Positions 35,871-48,102 are shown, counted from the stretch's first letter. The stretch: 64,000 nt of DNA from Flaccisagitta enflata (GCA_965153355.1 OZ231126.1:107012001-107076000); one strand, 5' to 3'. Notes: generated by a model not told the origin, from the sequence alone. A program made the numbers and translations.

Positions 35871-36450
35871 ACTTTAAGGCTGCGGGTTGAACGCAATCCG
35901 CGATCATCGTCGACTTCGGTTGGACTTTCATTTTCTTTCGGCGACAAACGAATCCTTCTCGACCTAGCGCTTACATTTTACAAACTCTCGCTTGACTACA
36001 CTTTATTATCGGAATAGCGCAAACGGTCATCCCACAGTGTTCAAGATCATCGTTCAACGAATCTACATCGATCGTGGCACTCACAACTGACTAACTTTCC
36101 ATCTGACTACTGCTTACTATCGATCTTTGTGCCCACGATCACCATCAACGAAACTCTCGGCACGAGTGGATACTACGGAATAATCAGTTGAAATTGTCCC
36201 ACCCCCCCCCACCCAATGTGCACACCTGAAACTGACTAACACCAGAAACAAACAAACTCTAGTATGTGCACATATATAATTGAACAAGAATGAGCAGAGG
36301 AGCTCAGTGAAACCGTCGACAGAATCATTCCAGATTTCACTACAGTGCTTTCCATTTCAAATGTATGACATTAAAATAACCAAAACCAGGCTTCTAGACT
36401 ATATTATAGTTTTTTCCCCAAATTGGTATAAATTTATTTCATTTGACTCA
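35871..36450. other. 3' region before the polypurine tract, no gene
   Basis: No recognisable coding sequence. Confidence 0.5.
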
Positions 36451-36463
36451 AAAACGGGGGGAG
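36451..36463 (+). promoter_or_regulatory. Polypurine tract
   Basis: AAAACGGGGGGAG lies immediately before the TG of the 3' LTR, the expected primer site for plus-strand DNA synthesis. It contains one C. Confidence 0.75.
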
Positions 36464-37309
36464 TGTCATGAAGCAAGGTTTTGGCCATGTCTTATTGATA
36501 TTGATTCATTTGGTTTGTATATATATTTGGTTTGGTTCATATTTCAGGTAGGTATTTGATTATTCTTAATCTTTTCTTTTCAGGTTTGATTATTTTGATT
36601 TGATATTTTGATGATTATTTTGATGTCTTTTGTCTGTCTGAACTGTCCTTATGTCTGTCCCATTTGATTATTGTCTGTCCGAATAGATTTATTCTCTGTT
36701 TAGTCTCGATTTATTCGTATCCTTTGCCTTAGTTTCGTCTTACCATAAAGCGCCTTTTGTTTACGGTAGACTTGAGCGTACCTTTTGTTTAAGCGATTTT
36801 GGCGGCGGAATTCAGCGCCCTCTATTGGTCACTTTTGGAATTAATCTTCAGCCGCCAAAATCTCTTCCTCTTTTTTCATTCACGCACGACGCTCCTGCAA
36901 ATTTATTGCTAAAATTTTTGCTCTTGAACATTGATAATTGGATTGATATTGGCGAATATTTGACCTACACCAGAAATATTGGATACATTTTTGACCGTCT
37001 CAGCGCATAACCAAGGTAATATGGGCCTCTTTTACGTGTTTGATTTCTCTTCATTTTACATATTTAGAGTCTTTTGAGCATTCTGTCTAGCTAAATATCT
37101 CCTTTTTTGGCCTCTGTCTAACCATATTTCATTATCTGTTTCTTGTAGTTTTAACTACTTCGTTGATAACCTGATGCAATAAAGAACACTTGGAATTGAT
37201 CACGCGATATTGTTATTAGAAGTCTTCAGCGAGCAGTCAACAACTTCGCGCATACGCAAAAGCTAGAGCATAATAGGGCATAGAAATATACGGAGAATAC
37301 TCCGTGACA
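36464..37309 (+). repeat. 3' LTR
   Basis: 846 bp. It starts TGTCATGAAG and ends CTCCGTGACA, with 5-bp inverted termini, followed by TACAT. A CGGAG-AATA-CTCCG hairpin lies just before the end. Matches the 5' LTR closely. Confidence 0.92.
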
Positions 37310-37314
37310 TACAT

Positions 37315-38346
37315 CTAAAGGAAAAGAGTCTCCTCTCTCTCTGTAAAGAAAGGATAGGGATATTTATTTAGCTTATTGCCTATTGATTTATTGATTGATC
37401 AATTGAATTATTTATTGCCTCTGTCTGTTTATTGAGTAAACCATTTATTGCTGTCTGTCCGTTTATTGAACTGTTTATCCGTAGTTTCCTGTTTACATTT
37501 ATGTTTACATTCATGTTTACTTTCCTCATCGACTTTATTTCAGGCTTACAACTCATACATTGTACAGTGACTAGCATTGCAATAACTCATACGTGTGACG
37601 TAGAACGTACTACGTCATTGAGTCATGGCGACTCCTGATTGACTGTAGACTCAGGATTGATTTTCAACCTAAACAAACAACCAAAACGAGCCAATCAGAA
37701 GCCGCCATTTTAGCGTTTAGTGCGCTGTGCGCTACGTTGCATAACTTCTCAAGCAGACTCGGAATTTACCGGCGTTTTGCAAACATTGTTAAATACTACT
37801 ACGAAAGTGCTTATTTTGGATATTGATACGAAGGATTATCGTTTACTACTTTGGATATTCGCTCTGACACTAAAGGTAGTTATTATTTGCTTAGTTTCCA
37901 TTGCATTCTATCCAGATAACCATGTATTCTTTAGTGCTGTCTCTCTGTCTTTTTATCATTTAGTTATGATCGTATTTCCTTTGTATTTCTCTCTCAGTTC
38001 TTAACATCATACGCAAGAATAGAAGAATTCGATATGTTCATCATATAATTTGCGTTTAAGAACCCGTGTCACACTAGACTAGTAGGGGTATAGGGCCGTA
38101 GGACGCCAAGAGCTAGTTTAGATACGTGACTTTTTGTCACATTAAGAACTTTAGTCTGGCGTAATACGGCTTTATGCTAACCTTCTAGAGTTAGAGATAC
38201 GGTCCGCGAATTTTGGGACCGACGTCAAGAAGAAATCCGTTCCAAAGTTTCGAACCAACGACATTCATCCTTGTCTTCCCTCGTTCGAGTGGGGAGAAAG
38301 AATCTTCGCCGAAATTTAAAATACCGATCTGAAACTAGTGCGCGAT
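37315..38346 (+). other. 5' region (probable LTR and leader start) of the BEL gag-pol element
   Basis: Non-coding. It contains AGCCAATCAGAAGCCGCCATTTT (CCAAT box and GCCGCC motif) near 37690, a plausible promoter. The matching 3' LTR would lie beyond the window, so LTR limits cannot be fixed. The insertion of the gag-only element may have split this region. Confidence 0.4.
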
Positions 38347-38364
38347 TGGTGAGTCATCGACGAA
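38347..38364 (+). promoter_or_regulatory. Candidate primer-binding site of the BEL element
   Basis: TGGTGAGTCATCGACGA begins with TGG and matches the candidate site at 26471 of the gag-only element, about 260 bp before the Gag ATG. Confidence 0.4.
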
Positions 38365-38609
38365 AACAATCCTAGTCTTTACTACCACTAATACTGTGGT
38401 GTATTGATACGTACGTTATCGCGCATTTCATTATAGGGAGTCAATTTCCTCTTGAAACTCAATCTACCGATCCATGAGGACGGTGATAAAACAAATTTAT
38501 ATTAGAAAACCCGCTCAAAAATCAATATTGAAATACAACTAGACCGAGAAATGAGTCTAAAGATTTGATTATTTTCTCAGCCAGAGAGGCTCGAGAATTT
38601 TTTGGAATC

Positions 38610-41332
38610 ATGGCAAAAGGCGGTTGGCCCCCGGGCTGCGCCATATGGTATGATCAAGAACCAGCGGCTGACGAACGTCATGCCAAGCATTTGATTAGAA
38701 CCATGACAAAAGAAGCTAGCGCATTTACTTAACTCTATGAATTGGATAGAGAAAGAAACGCTGCAGGATTTTGCAATGGAGCAAATGAAGCGCGCTCCAG
38801 AGTGGAAGTCGCGCGAATCACAGCCTTAGATCAAAGCTCAAAATTCAAACAGAAATTTCAAGAGCAAATTGACGCCATGGTTGGCAAAGTTTCCCAAATT
38901 CTGGAAAGACACCCCCCTTTCCCAGAGATACTTTCTGTCATGGCCAACGAACAGGCGCTTCCCAATTTCATTCAAAGAATTCAAAATCCAACCCCACCCC
39001 CGTTTCCTGATCAAACTCAATTTCCCATCAGAATTCCCCGTCAATTGTTTGTTCAACCCCAAGCCATGGCCACAACCCCCACAGCATTTGGTCCTATTGC
39101 CCCTCCCCTTGCGATTGCCAACGCAGTCACAAGACCAAAACAAAAATCATTAGTCCCTACCAATTCTGCCCCAAATGCCTTTCAAAAATTAGCCCCATCG
39201 CGACCTCAAAATTATCCCTCTAGCCAAATTTCAAAATCAAAGACAAACTCTCCCATAGTGGAGCAGCCGGAAACCCCACAGAATGTGGCGGAACGTCAAA
39301 TCGCGGCCCTTAGGCAGCGATATGACAAAATTATGGAGCAAAAGGGTCAGAGTAACCTTAGATACAGAAATGAGCAATCAGAATTGAATGAAAACACAAA
39401 TATTCGAGACTTGATTTCAGACATAGAAACTCAAGTTGAAAATTTAAACATCCAAGAAACCCCTAGCATCTCACATAAAGAGAAAAGAAATCAGACCCAA
39501 GATTGGATCTCTCATGCCAATTTTCACTCCCGCTCCCCATCCTCAATTGCTCCATCAGAATCAGTCCCTCCCTCACTTTCCAAACAAAGATCACTGCCCC
39601 CGAGTGTGGCAGAGTGGCTAGAAAATAATTTTGATGATGATTCAGTCGCAAAATATCAACCCGAAAAAGACGCGAAAGTGGAATTTGAAAAAGATTTTCC
39701 TTCTCTTAGACAACATGATTTGGATCGCACATATGCATCCAAGGCGACGTCCAGGCAGTCTGTCTTTGTCACCAACCACTCGTCGGTGCCCTCGGCGAGC
39801 AATCCGGTGTTTCACGGACCCCGATCTGAGTCCCGTGAAACGACCGGTGGATCTCGGCGATCAACAAAAGTCAAACCGCCGGTCGAAGAAAAGCCCCTTG
39901 TCGTTGACATGAATCCGGACCAAGGAAACAATCAGGTAAATCATGATCTCCTTAGATTTCGAGTCGCGTCATCTGCAAGAGAATTTCTTGTAGCTAATCG
40001 TTATTCAAAGGAAGACACTTTTAACGGTGACAATGACGTTGACTTCGAAAGTACGTTGAATCGTTATGAATGGATAACTTCACAACATGGGGTAGACAAA
40101 ACTCAGGCCTTTATGGAACTTCCTCATTATTTCACTGGCTCTGCCGGCACCATAGTAGCCTTATATGAAAATGAAAAAGATCCGGCAAAGGGTATCAAAG
40201 ATGCTGTCGCGCATCTCAAGAGAGAGTATGGGTGGAGAAACATTAGCTCTCAGTCCATGTTAGACAAAGTTTTAAGAGGGGGCAAACTAGACAAAAATGA
40301 CACCAAAGCCATTCAAAAACTTAGACTCTCTCTTGAAAAAATTTACAAGAAAGCAAAAGATACGGGAAGGGCAGCAAATTTTGACACATCAGACACGATT
40401 AATCGCATTATTAGGCAAAGAGTCCCGTTTGTATCTCATCAGTGGGCAAAGAAAATGACTAAAAATAGATTAGAAATTGAGGAGGATGACAATGACGACA
40501 ATCCTCTGATGATTGAACCCACTTTTGACGATTTCCTAAAATATTTAACTAGCCAAAGCCTAATTAGATCCGAAATGGTCCCAATTTTAGGAAATGATCC
40601 GAAGAAAAATACGCGAAAAGGGGCGACGACGCCGTCATCAACTCAATCAGAGTCGCCAACCCAAAACAAGGTGCGTCAAGAGGCGGCAAATCCGTTCAAG
40701 GAGGAAGAGGAGGCAGCGGCCGCGGCGGTGGCACCAATCGTGGCCGAGGAGCTGCTAATCGCGGAAACTCAAATGCTACTTCCCACGATTCTACCTCAGC
40801 CTCCTTTCCCGTCTCGACCGACCCAACTGGCCAACCGTCTCATAGAGGAAATCAACCTCATCAACAAAAGGGCTGCGGAAATCGCGGATTCGGGCGCGGC
40901 GGTGGCCGAGGCGGCGGCGGCGCTGATCGCGGAAATTCGAGCTCCCAAAGTCGCGGTGCCTCCCATGGCGACTGCGAAAATGGACAAAGCCACTCAAGTC
41001 ATCGAGGAGGCGGCGCCAACAATGCCAACAGAGGGCGCAGCGAGCACACAGCAAACAGCACTCCCAGTGCAGGTATGTCAAACTGGACATGTCCCTGCTG
41101 TGGTGCAACTCAGAAATGGCACTCGATTGATAAGTGTACAGCATTCTTGAAAAAACCTCAGGGTGAAAAGTTTGGTGTGTTGAAAAGTATGGGCTCTTGT
41201 ATACGTTGTCTTGAAAAGGGTCACTTAGCCAAAAATTGCAGTTCAAACATTAACTGCGCAACTTGTTCGGGGCCACATCACACAGTAATGCACAAGGAAA
41301 AACCTGAGGGAAACACTGATTCCGATATTTGA
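38610..41332 (+). pseudogene. gag: BEL/Pao Gag (capsid plus nucleocapsid) with a disabling stop and a frame change
   Basis: Probable start ATG 38610 (MAKGGWPPG). An in-frame TAA at 38730-38732 interrupts the N-terminus; from there one frame is open to about 40670. It carries the matrix/capsid-like part (ERHPPFPEIL, coiled coil, GRYEWIT..., LPHYFTGSAG..., a BEL-type capsid region). The nucleocapsid is read in the -1 frame: RGG/Gly-Arg-rich repeats (40670-41070), then CCHC-type motifs with CPCCGATQKWHSIDKC and CIRCLEKGHLAKNC. This ends in TGA 41330-41332, in frame with pol. The frame change could be an indel or a programmed -1 shift; no canonical slippery site is obvious. Gag would package element RNA. 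Confidence 0.8.
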
Positions 41333-43284
41333 CTCCATGCGGCATACGCAGGGCACGGCGCCACTAGACCCATTGTACCTATATTAGTTTGGTCTGGTGG
41401 TGTAAAGTGTCCTACGTATGCCCTGTATGATACCGGAGCTAACTGCTCCGCTATCATAGAGCCTCTCTGTCATAAAATAAATGCACCAATCAAGTACATA
41501 GACATGAAATTAAATACATTTAATCAAAATTCTCAAAGTAAGAGACCAATAACTTCCTTCAAAATTACTAATCTAGCAGAAACCTTCCAATTAGATATAG
41601 AAAATGCTTTAGTTAGTAATTCCTTATCCACAGAGGGAGAAAACCCACCTACTCCCGAAGATTTGCATCAATTTGAACATCTTAAAAATTTGACCATCAC
41701 TGAACTAGAAAATAAGGAAGTAGGTGTCTTACTGGATGCAAAACATTCCTTCTATTTTTGTACTGGTGATAAATATGCAGGAGGCCCTAATGACCAAATA
41801 GCATTAGAAACATATTTTGGAGTAACTTTAATAGGCCCTAAAATTATCTCAGATAACAATATGAACACTGATATAGAATCCTTTGATGAGATAATGGCTA
41901 TTAATGCTGAAACAATAACTCTTGCAGACATGATTAACATTATGTTTAGAACTGATTTCATATCCCGCGAGTCTGAAATTTTTCCCCAAGAAATGGTCCA
42001 TCCCTCTATCCATGATGAACAAAGTTTACAACTCAATGATACCATTAGATATAACAAAGAAAGAAAGCGATGGATCATAGGATTCCCTTGGTGTTTAGGC
42101 CGGGGTGAAACAGCAACAATTTTTAGAGATGTTAATTTCTTTGGCATGGCCTCTAGCAGGCATGACAAATTAAAAATAAAATTTGAGGGAGATGAACTCT
42201 TGAAAGACGGATCGTTTGAACAAATGGAACGTCATATTAATGAAAATCATGTTAAAATATTAGATAATTTAGATGCCCCAGACGATGCCCCTGTCTGTTA
42301 CTTGCCAAATTTAGTTGTCACTAAACATGACAAACCCGGAAAATTCCGGATTTGTCAGGATGCAGCGGCAAGAGTGGGCAAACATTCCTTGAATAGTTAC
42401 TTTTTTTCGGGCCCTGATCTCCTGAATGAGTTAATTACAATAATTTTCAAATTTAGACAAAAAAGATATACTCTTTCTGCTGATATAAAAGACTATTACT
42501 ATCAAATTGAAGTTGATCCCAAAGACCGCGCAGCTTTGCGCTTTCTCTGGTGGTCTGACAAAACCATGAACAAAACCATAGTCCTAGAAAGTTTGAGGCA
42601 TATTTTTGGGGTCACTTCGAGCCCCACAATAGCCAATTTTGTACTGAGGAAACATGCCGAATTTTTTAAAGACAAAATGTTGGAAGAAGTGTTTCTCCTC
42701 TTACTCTATTCATTTTACGTCGACGATCTGTTGACGTCGGTTGACACGATAGAAGAAGCTACTAGAATTAAAATAGAATTGACTGAAATTTTGAAACTTG
42801 GCAACTTTGTGTTGACCAAGTGGAAGAGCAACATTCCGGAATTATGTGATGATAATGTTGTCACCTCTCCTTCCTCTGATCCTCAGGTCTTGCAAGAAAC
42901 GCAGGTCGGACGCGACCAATCAATCACTGAGAAGTCGATCAAGGAAGAAACGAACAACCGTCGCAAATTGGTCACCGGGGACCCCGAGCTGCGTCCGCCG
43001 AGTGTACCAGTGGAGACAAACGACCAGGAGGCGGAAGAATATGATGAGAACATATCTCCGTCTGAACTGGTAAAACACCTTGATAGAACTTGGGAAGCCA
43101 CTATAATCAAGGATTTTATCACCAAAAGCAATGATAAAATTCTAGGATTAGGTTATGAATATTTGACTGATGAAATGCACGTCCGCATAGGCCAAAAGGC
43201 CCAGAGAGAACTTAAGACAAAAAAGGACTTGCTTTCTTTCATATCCTCCATCTATGATCCAGTAGGCTTTGTGGCCCCCTGGAA
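41333..43284 (+). pseudogene. pol: BEL/Pao protease and reverse transcriptase
   Basis: Open frame directly after the Gag TGA. The aspartic protease has YDTGANCSA (41426-41450). Reverse transcriptase follows: FRICQDAA, SADIKDYYYQIEVDP (motif A), FGVTSSPTIANF (motif B) and FYVDDLLTS (catalytic YVDD). An unusual acidic insert of about 90 residues (residues after PELCDDN to PSELVKHL) precedes GLGYEYL and SIYDPVGFVAPW, the conserved BEL junction towards RNase H. The frame is cut after VAPW by a 2.6-kb insertion; removing it plus one GGAA duplication returns exactly to the RNase H frame. The RT motifs are intact, so the copy was recently functional. Confidence 0.9.
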
Positions 43285-45846
43285 GGGTGCTGAAGAGTCC
43301 AACAAGGCCAGATATCAATACATAGGTTTTTAGGCTGGAAAATTTCTGATTTGAGATCAAGAACTAATTTTTTTTGCTGAAATGCAAGGGAACATGATTA
43401 TTTACTCAAAAAAACAAAGTTTTCCACATGAATATGGCTATATCTCTGATTTTTGACAATACCTAGGTAAAAACACGATATTTCGAAAGAGTCGCATATG
43501 GTACTAGTGCCACAGCTGCAGCAAAAACTGGTCATAGGATTAGCTTCCCCCTTGTCCAATTTGGTCACAATGGTAGTACAAGTTGATTAGGGGCTTTGGA
43601 GAAACATCTACGCACACAAACTTTCACAAAGGCTTCAAATCTAAAACTCAACACTATTTTCTTGTTATTTTTTGTTATATAGCCGTTAACCTAAGAAGTG
43701 AAAAAAATTACCAGTTTGAAGGTCAAACGACAATTTTTTGCCTTGATCAGTTACTTATGACATTTATCTACCTATTGGACTTCTTTGCACCACTCTGCAA
43801 GGAAAAGGGTTGTCATTTTGTTTGACCAACAATGCTCTTATCTACCGTTTGAAACCGCCTCAGCGCCGATGGCTATAAACAGCAGTCTTAATAGGGCATA
43901 AATCTTGTCAATAGGCAAAATGTCTTGATTCAAGCTCTTCATGTCATGGAATCTGGCAAAGGAAGTGTCCTCCATCTATTTATCACAAATATTTCACTAT
44001 GTTTGGTGTTTACAGGCCTTTAGGGGTCATCAAATGAGTCAAAATAGGCCTCCTTTGAGCCAATTTCGCCATCGAGGGCTAGAGAGGGCATTGTCTTTGG
44101 TGACTTGCTACTCAGACACCAGTGCAAAAAGTGGTTATTTTTCTTGCTTAGGTGAAAGAGTAGACACAGAGCTTTCAAACAAGCCCTCATTTATTGATTT
44201 TACTAATTTCTATCCCATCAAAATTCCATTACTAAGTTATGATAATTAGGGTTTCTCTTATAAGGGTGCTGAAGAGTCCAACTAGGCCAGATATCAATAC
44301 ATAGGTTTTTAGGCTAGAAAATTTCTGATTTGAGATCAAGAACTAATTTTTTTTGCTGAAGTGCAAGGGAACATGATTATTTACTCAAAAAAAACAAAGT
44401 TTTCCACATGAATATGGCTATATCTCTGATTTTTGACAATACCTAGGTAAAAACACGATATTTCGAAAGAGTCGCATATGGTACTAGTGCCATAGCTGCA
44501 GCAAAAACTGGTCATAGGATTAGCTTCCCCCTTGTCCAATTTGGTCACAATGGTAGTACAAGTTGATTAGGGGCTTTGGAGCAACATCTACGCACACAAA
44601 CTTTCACAAAGGCTTCAAATCTAAAACTCAACACTATTTTCTTGTTATTTTTTGTTATATAGCCGTTAACCTAAGAAGTGAAAAAAATTACCAGTTTGAA
44701 GGTCAAACGACAATTTTTTGCCTTGATCAGTTACTTATGACATTTATCTACCTATTGGACTTCTTTGCACCACTCTGCAAGGAAAAGGGTTGTCATTTTG
44801 TTTGACCAACAATGCTCTTATCTACCGTTTGAAACCGCCTCAGCGCCGATGGCTATAAACAGCAGTCTTAATAGGGCATAAATCTTGTCAATAGGCAAAA
44901 TGTCTTGATTCAAGCTCTTCATGTCATGGAATCTGGCAAAGGAAGTGTCCTCCATCTATTTATCACAAATATTCCACTATGTTTGGTGTTTACAGGCCTT
45001 TAGGGGTCATCAAATGAGTCAAAATAGGCCTCCTTTGAGCCAATTTCGCCATCGAGGGCTAGAGAGGGCATTGTCTTTGGTGACTTGCTACTCAGACACC
45101 AGTGCAAAAAGTGGTTATTTTTCTTGCTTAGGTGAAAGAGTAGACACAGAGCTTTCAAACAAGCCCTCATTTATTGATTTTACTAATTTCTATCCCATCA
45201 AAATTCCATTACTAAGTTATGATAATTAGGGTTTCTCTTATAAGGGTGCTGAAGAGTCCAACAAGGCCAGATATCAATACATAGGTTTTTAGGCTAGAAA
45301 ATTTCTGATTTGAGATCAAGAACTAATTTTTTTTGCTGAAATGCAAGGGAACATGATTATTTACTCAAAAAAACAAAGTTTTCCACATGAATATGGCTAT
45401 ATCTCTGATTTTTGACAATACCTAGGTAAAAACACGATATTTCGAAAGAGTCGCATATGGTACTAGTGCCATAGCTGCAGCAAAAACTGGTCATAGGATT
45501 AGCTTCCCCCTTGTCCAATTTGGTCACAATGGTAGTACAAGTTGATTAGGGGCTTTGGAGAAACATCTACGCACACAAACTTTCACAAAGGCTTCAAATC
45601 TTAAACTCAACACTATTTTCTTGTTATTTTTTGTTATATAGCCGTTAACCTAAGAAGTGAAAAAAATTACCAGTTTGAAGGTCAAACGACAATTTTTTGC
45701 CTTGATCAGTTACTTATGACATTTATCTACCTATTGGACTTCTTTGCACCACTCTGCAAGGAAAAGGGTTGTCATTTTGTTTGACCAACAATGCTCTTAT
45801 CTACCGTTTGAAACCGCCTCAGCGCCGATGGCTATAAACAGCAGTC
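43285..45846. mobile_element. A-B-A-B-A tandem insertion (2.6 kb) in pol
   Basis: Flanked by GGAA at 43281-43284 and 45847-45850. Module A is 602 bp (43285-43886, 44264-44865, 45244-45846). Module B is 377 bp (43887-44263, 44866-45243). The copies are almost identical. A begins GGGTGCTGAAGAG and ends AAACAGCAGTC, so TGCTG and CAGCA are inverted near its ends. The pattern equals two LTR-internal units sharing LTRs, or 2.6 units of a satellite. Each unit has an 80-codon and a 102-codon ORF (for example 43583-43825 and 43941-44249), conserved but without known domains. Confidence 0.85.
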
Positions 45847-46553
45847 GGAACTTAGTGGGACGGATATATTTTCAATGGATAAATGATCCTAAAATACCCT
45901 GGAAAACTGAAATTCCCCCTGAAATGATAGAATCTGTTAATAAATGGAAATCCTCTATGGAACATTTAAAATCAATTAGAATTTCTAGATGGACAAATCC
46001 TTTGAACCTTGAGAATTCTATATCTGAACTTGTCATTTTCACTGATGCGAGTTCTCATGGTTATGGCATAGTAGGATATGTACGTAAGACTGTCCGAAAT
46101 AATGGTGGGGGGTGCAGCGTGGTCTTTTTGATTGGAAAAAGCCATGTTGTGCCCACAAAAATGATGTTGAATCCCACCGACGGCGCAATTCCTCACGGGG
46201 ATTCCATTCCCCGTTTGGAATTGTGTGCCGCGAAAATTGGCGCCCAGTGGCGCGATTACTTTGTCCGTGAATATGGTGAAAAATTTGCTAGAATATTTAT
46301 CTTCTGTGATAGTTTAACGGTTCTCAATTGGCTGCTAAATTTCAGTAAAAGGTTCAAAACATATGAAAATTTTCGAATTAGATCAATTCAATCAATGACA
46401 GAATCGTCCGAGTGGAGAAACGTACCTAGTCTCCAAAATCTGGCTGATTTGTGTTCTAAAGGCATTCATGCCAATGATTACAAACGCTGGTCTTTTTACC
46501 ATAATGGCCCAGCGTTTTTACATTCTGACATTGCAGATTGGCCCCCGATTTGA
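45847..46553 (+). pseudogene. pol: BEL/Pao RNase H domain
   Basis: Continues pol after the tandem insertion: LVGRIYFQWIND, then RNase H with IFTDASSHGYG, SIPRLELCAAK and FCDSLTVLNWL, giving the expected acidic residues. It ends with LADLCSKG and WPPI before a TGA. Compared with the integrase that follows, the frame shifts by one in a run of C (around 46542), most simply a 1-bp indel. It degrades template RNA during cDNA synthesis. Confidence 0.85.
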
Positions 46554-47244
46554 CCAACTGCGGCAAAACCAGAAACACTTTCGATGCCGACGTTGCCGCC
46601 ATTTCCCTCATCTCTGTCAATGGGACAACTGGAGATGGAGATATAGAGATCAACTACAAAACCACCGAACCTTGGCCTCTAAAGGTAACTAAAAAGGTGG
46701 AATTGTGGTCTCATAAAATTCGTCGCATTGCACTGATTAGAAAAGTTATCCTAACTTTGAAAACTAGAATTGACAATAGAAAAAAGGGGATAACTGAGAC
46801 GAGACTTAGAACAAGAAAAACCGTTGAACCAAAGAAAGATAGATTTGTAATTCACCTGACAGAAGAAGAAAGGTTAAAAGCTGAAAATTTGTTGATAGCC
46901 GCACTGCAAAGTGAATGTTTTGAAAAAGAAATTCTAAAATTAGTTAAATTTGGCATTTTTTCACCTAACGCCATAAGTGACTTGAAAATGAAAGATTCAA
47001 AGCTGAATTCTTTGTCTCCTTTCATTGACGAGAACAACCTCTTAAGGGCGGGTGGTAGAGCCGGCTAAGCTGATTTTCTTCCCTTTGACACAAAATACCC
47101 CATAATACTCCCAAATTCTTCAAATGAAGTAGTCTGGTCCCTTATCTGCTTTTATCATTCAAAATTTGGCATGCATACAACCCAAAAACAAACTCTAACT
47201 TTGATACGTGAAAAATACTTTGTTTTGGGCGGGAAGGTCTCAGT
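46538..47244 (+). pseudogene. pol: BEL/Pao integrase, N-terminal part
   Basis: Contains the linker and the first half of the HHCC zinc finger (FYHSKFGMHTTQ, then IREKYFVLGGKVSV). An in-frame TAA lies at 47066-47068 between RAGGRAG and ADFLPFD, the usual BEL GGRL...LPYD region. The frame is then cut at 47244 by the ~15-kb insertion. The partner CVKC cysteines are at about 62240 after the insertion. Confidence 0.85.
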
Positions 47245-47655
47245 TAGACACCGAGGTGACCTGGTGTTAGAAACCGCTCACAATCATCATTTTTTGGACC
47301 AGATGTCTGTTATAGTACCAATCGTCTTTGTTTTATATTTCAAGTCAATAGCTGCAATACTTCAGAAGTTATGACACCTTCTCTCATCAAAATCAAGCCT
47401 TCTGAAGGCGACTCACTTTTTTTCACTTTCATTTTTCAATTCAACTGCCTAAGTGATTTCTTCAAATTACTCTAAGTCGCAGAGTTAGATTTGCAATCGC
47501 TGAATTTGTTAAGTCGAATGACCGAATGAATTAGAGTTAACACTTAAGATTTTAGGTAAGAGTACAGAATTTCCCCCTCTTTCCCGTTGTATTAATGAAT
47601 TATCTGTTAGTCATGAAACAATGACATAGCATGAAATAAAGCAATCGCGGCGTCA
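47245..47655. other. Left end of the 15-kb insertion, no gene recognised
   Basis: AT-rich, with no domain or repeat seen. Confidence 0.5.
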
Positions 47656-47779
47656 TTGATTCAGCGACGGATTCAATGCAATTTATATTGTACGGCGGGG
47701 AGGAAGAGAAGAACCAAGAGGGAGAGTTTGAAGATGGAGAAAAACGACGAAGACAAACCTAAAGACAACAAAGACGACG

Positions 47780-47910
47780 ATGAAGAAAAAAAAGAAAAAG
47801 AAAAAGAAAAAGAAAAAGAAAAAGAAAAAGAAAAAGAAAACGACGATGAAGAAGAAGAAAAAGAATAAGAATAAGAATAAGATAGAAAAAAAATAAGCGA
47901 AAAAAAAAAC
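47780..47910. repeat. (GAAAAA)n purine tract
   Basis: Imperfect A-rich hexamers. The Lys/Glu and Ser/Phe ORFs on both strands are artefacts. Confidence 0.93.
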
Positions 47911-48102
47911 AAAAGAAATGAGGAAAAAATATAAGAGGAAGATAAAGAAAAGGAAATTGGGATTATAGAAGAAACAAGGCCAAGTAGACCAATAAGGTGC
48001 GGCATGTGGATCATCGAACGAATGCGTTACCGACCGACCAACAGACCAACCAACCGACATACATGGGAAGTTAGAGGTGCTTTGTCACACCTAAAAACTG
48101 AA

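Larger units (their letters stand above)
25605..37309 (+). mobile_element. Non-autonomous BEL/Pao-like LTR retrotransposon (gag only, 11.7 kb)
   Basis: Near-identical LTRs flank the unit. The termini are TGTCA...TGACA, with a 5-bp duplication TACAT at 25600-25604 and 37310-37314, and a polypurine tract precedes the 3' LTR. Inside are a leader with hairpin repeats, a Gag-like ORF, six minisatellite blocks, a second hairpin cluster and a small ORF. No protease, RT, RNase H or integrase motif was found. Its leader, Gag start and Gag segments resemble the BEL element starting at 37.3 kb, which could supply the missing enzymes. The similarity between LTRs implies recent insertion. Confidence 0.85.

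Noticed and set aside
43583-45229. Genuine genes for the repeated 80- and 102-residue ORFs
   Set aside because: Their identity between copies reflects recent tandem duplication, not selection; no domain seen. Kept only as a note on the tandem element.
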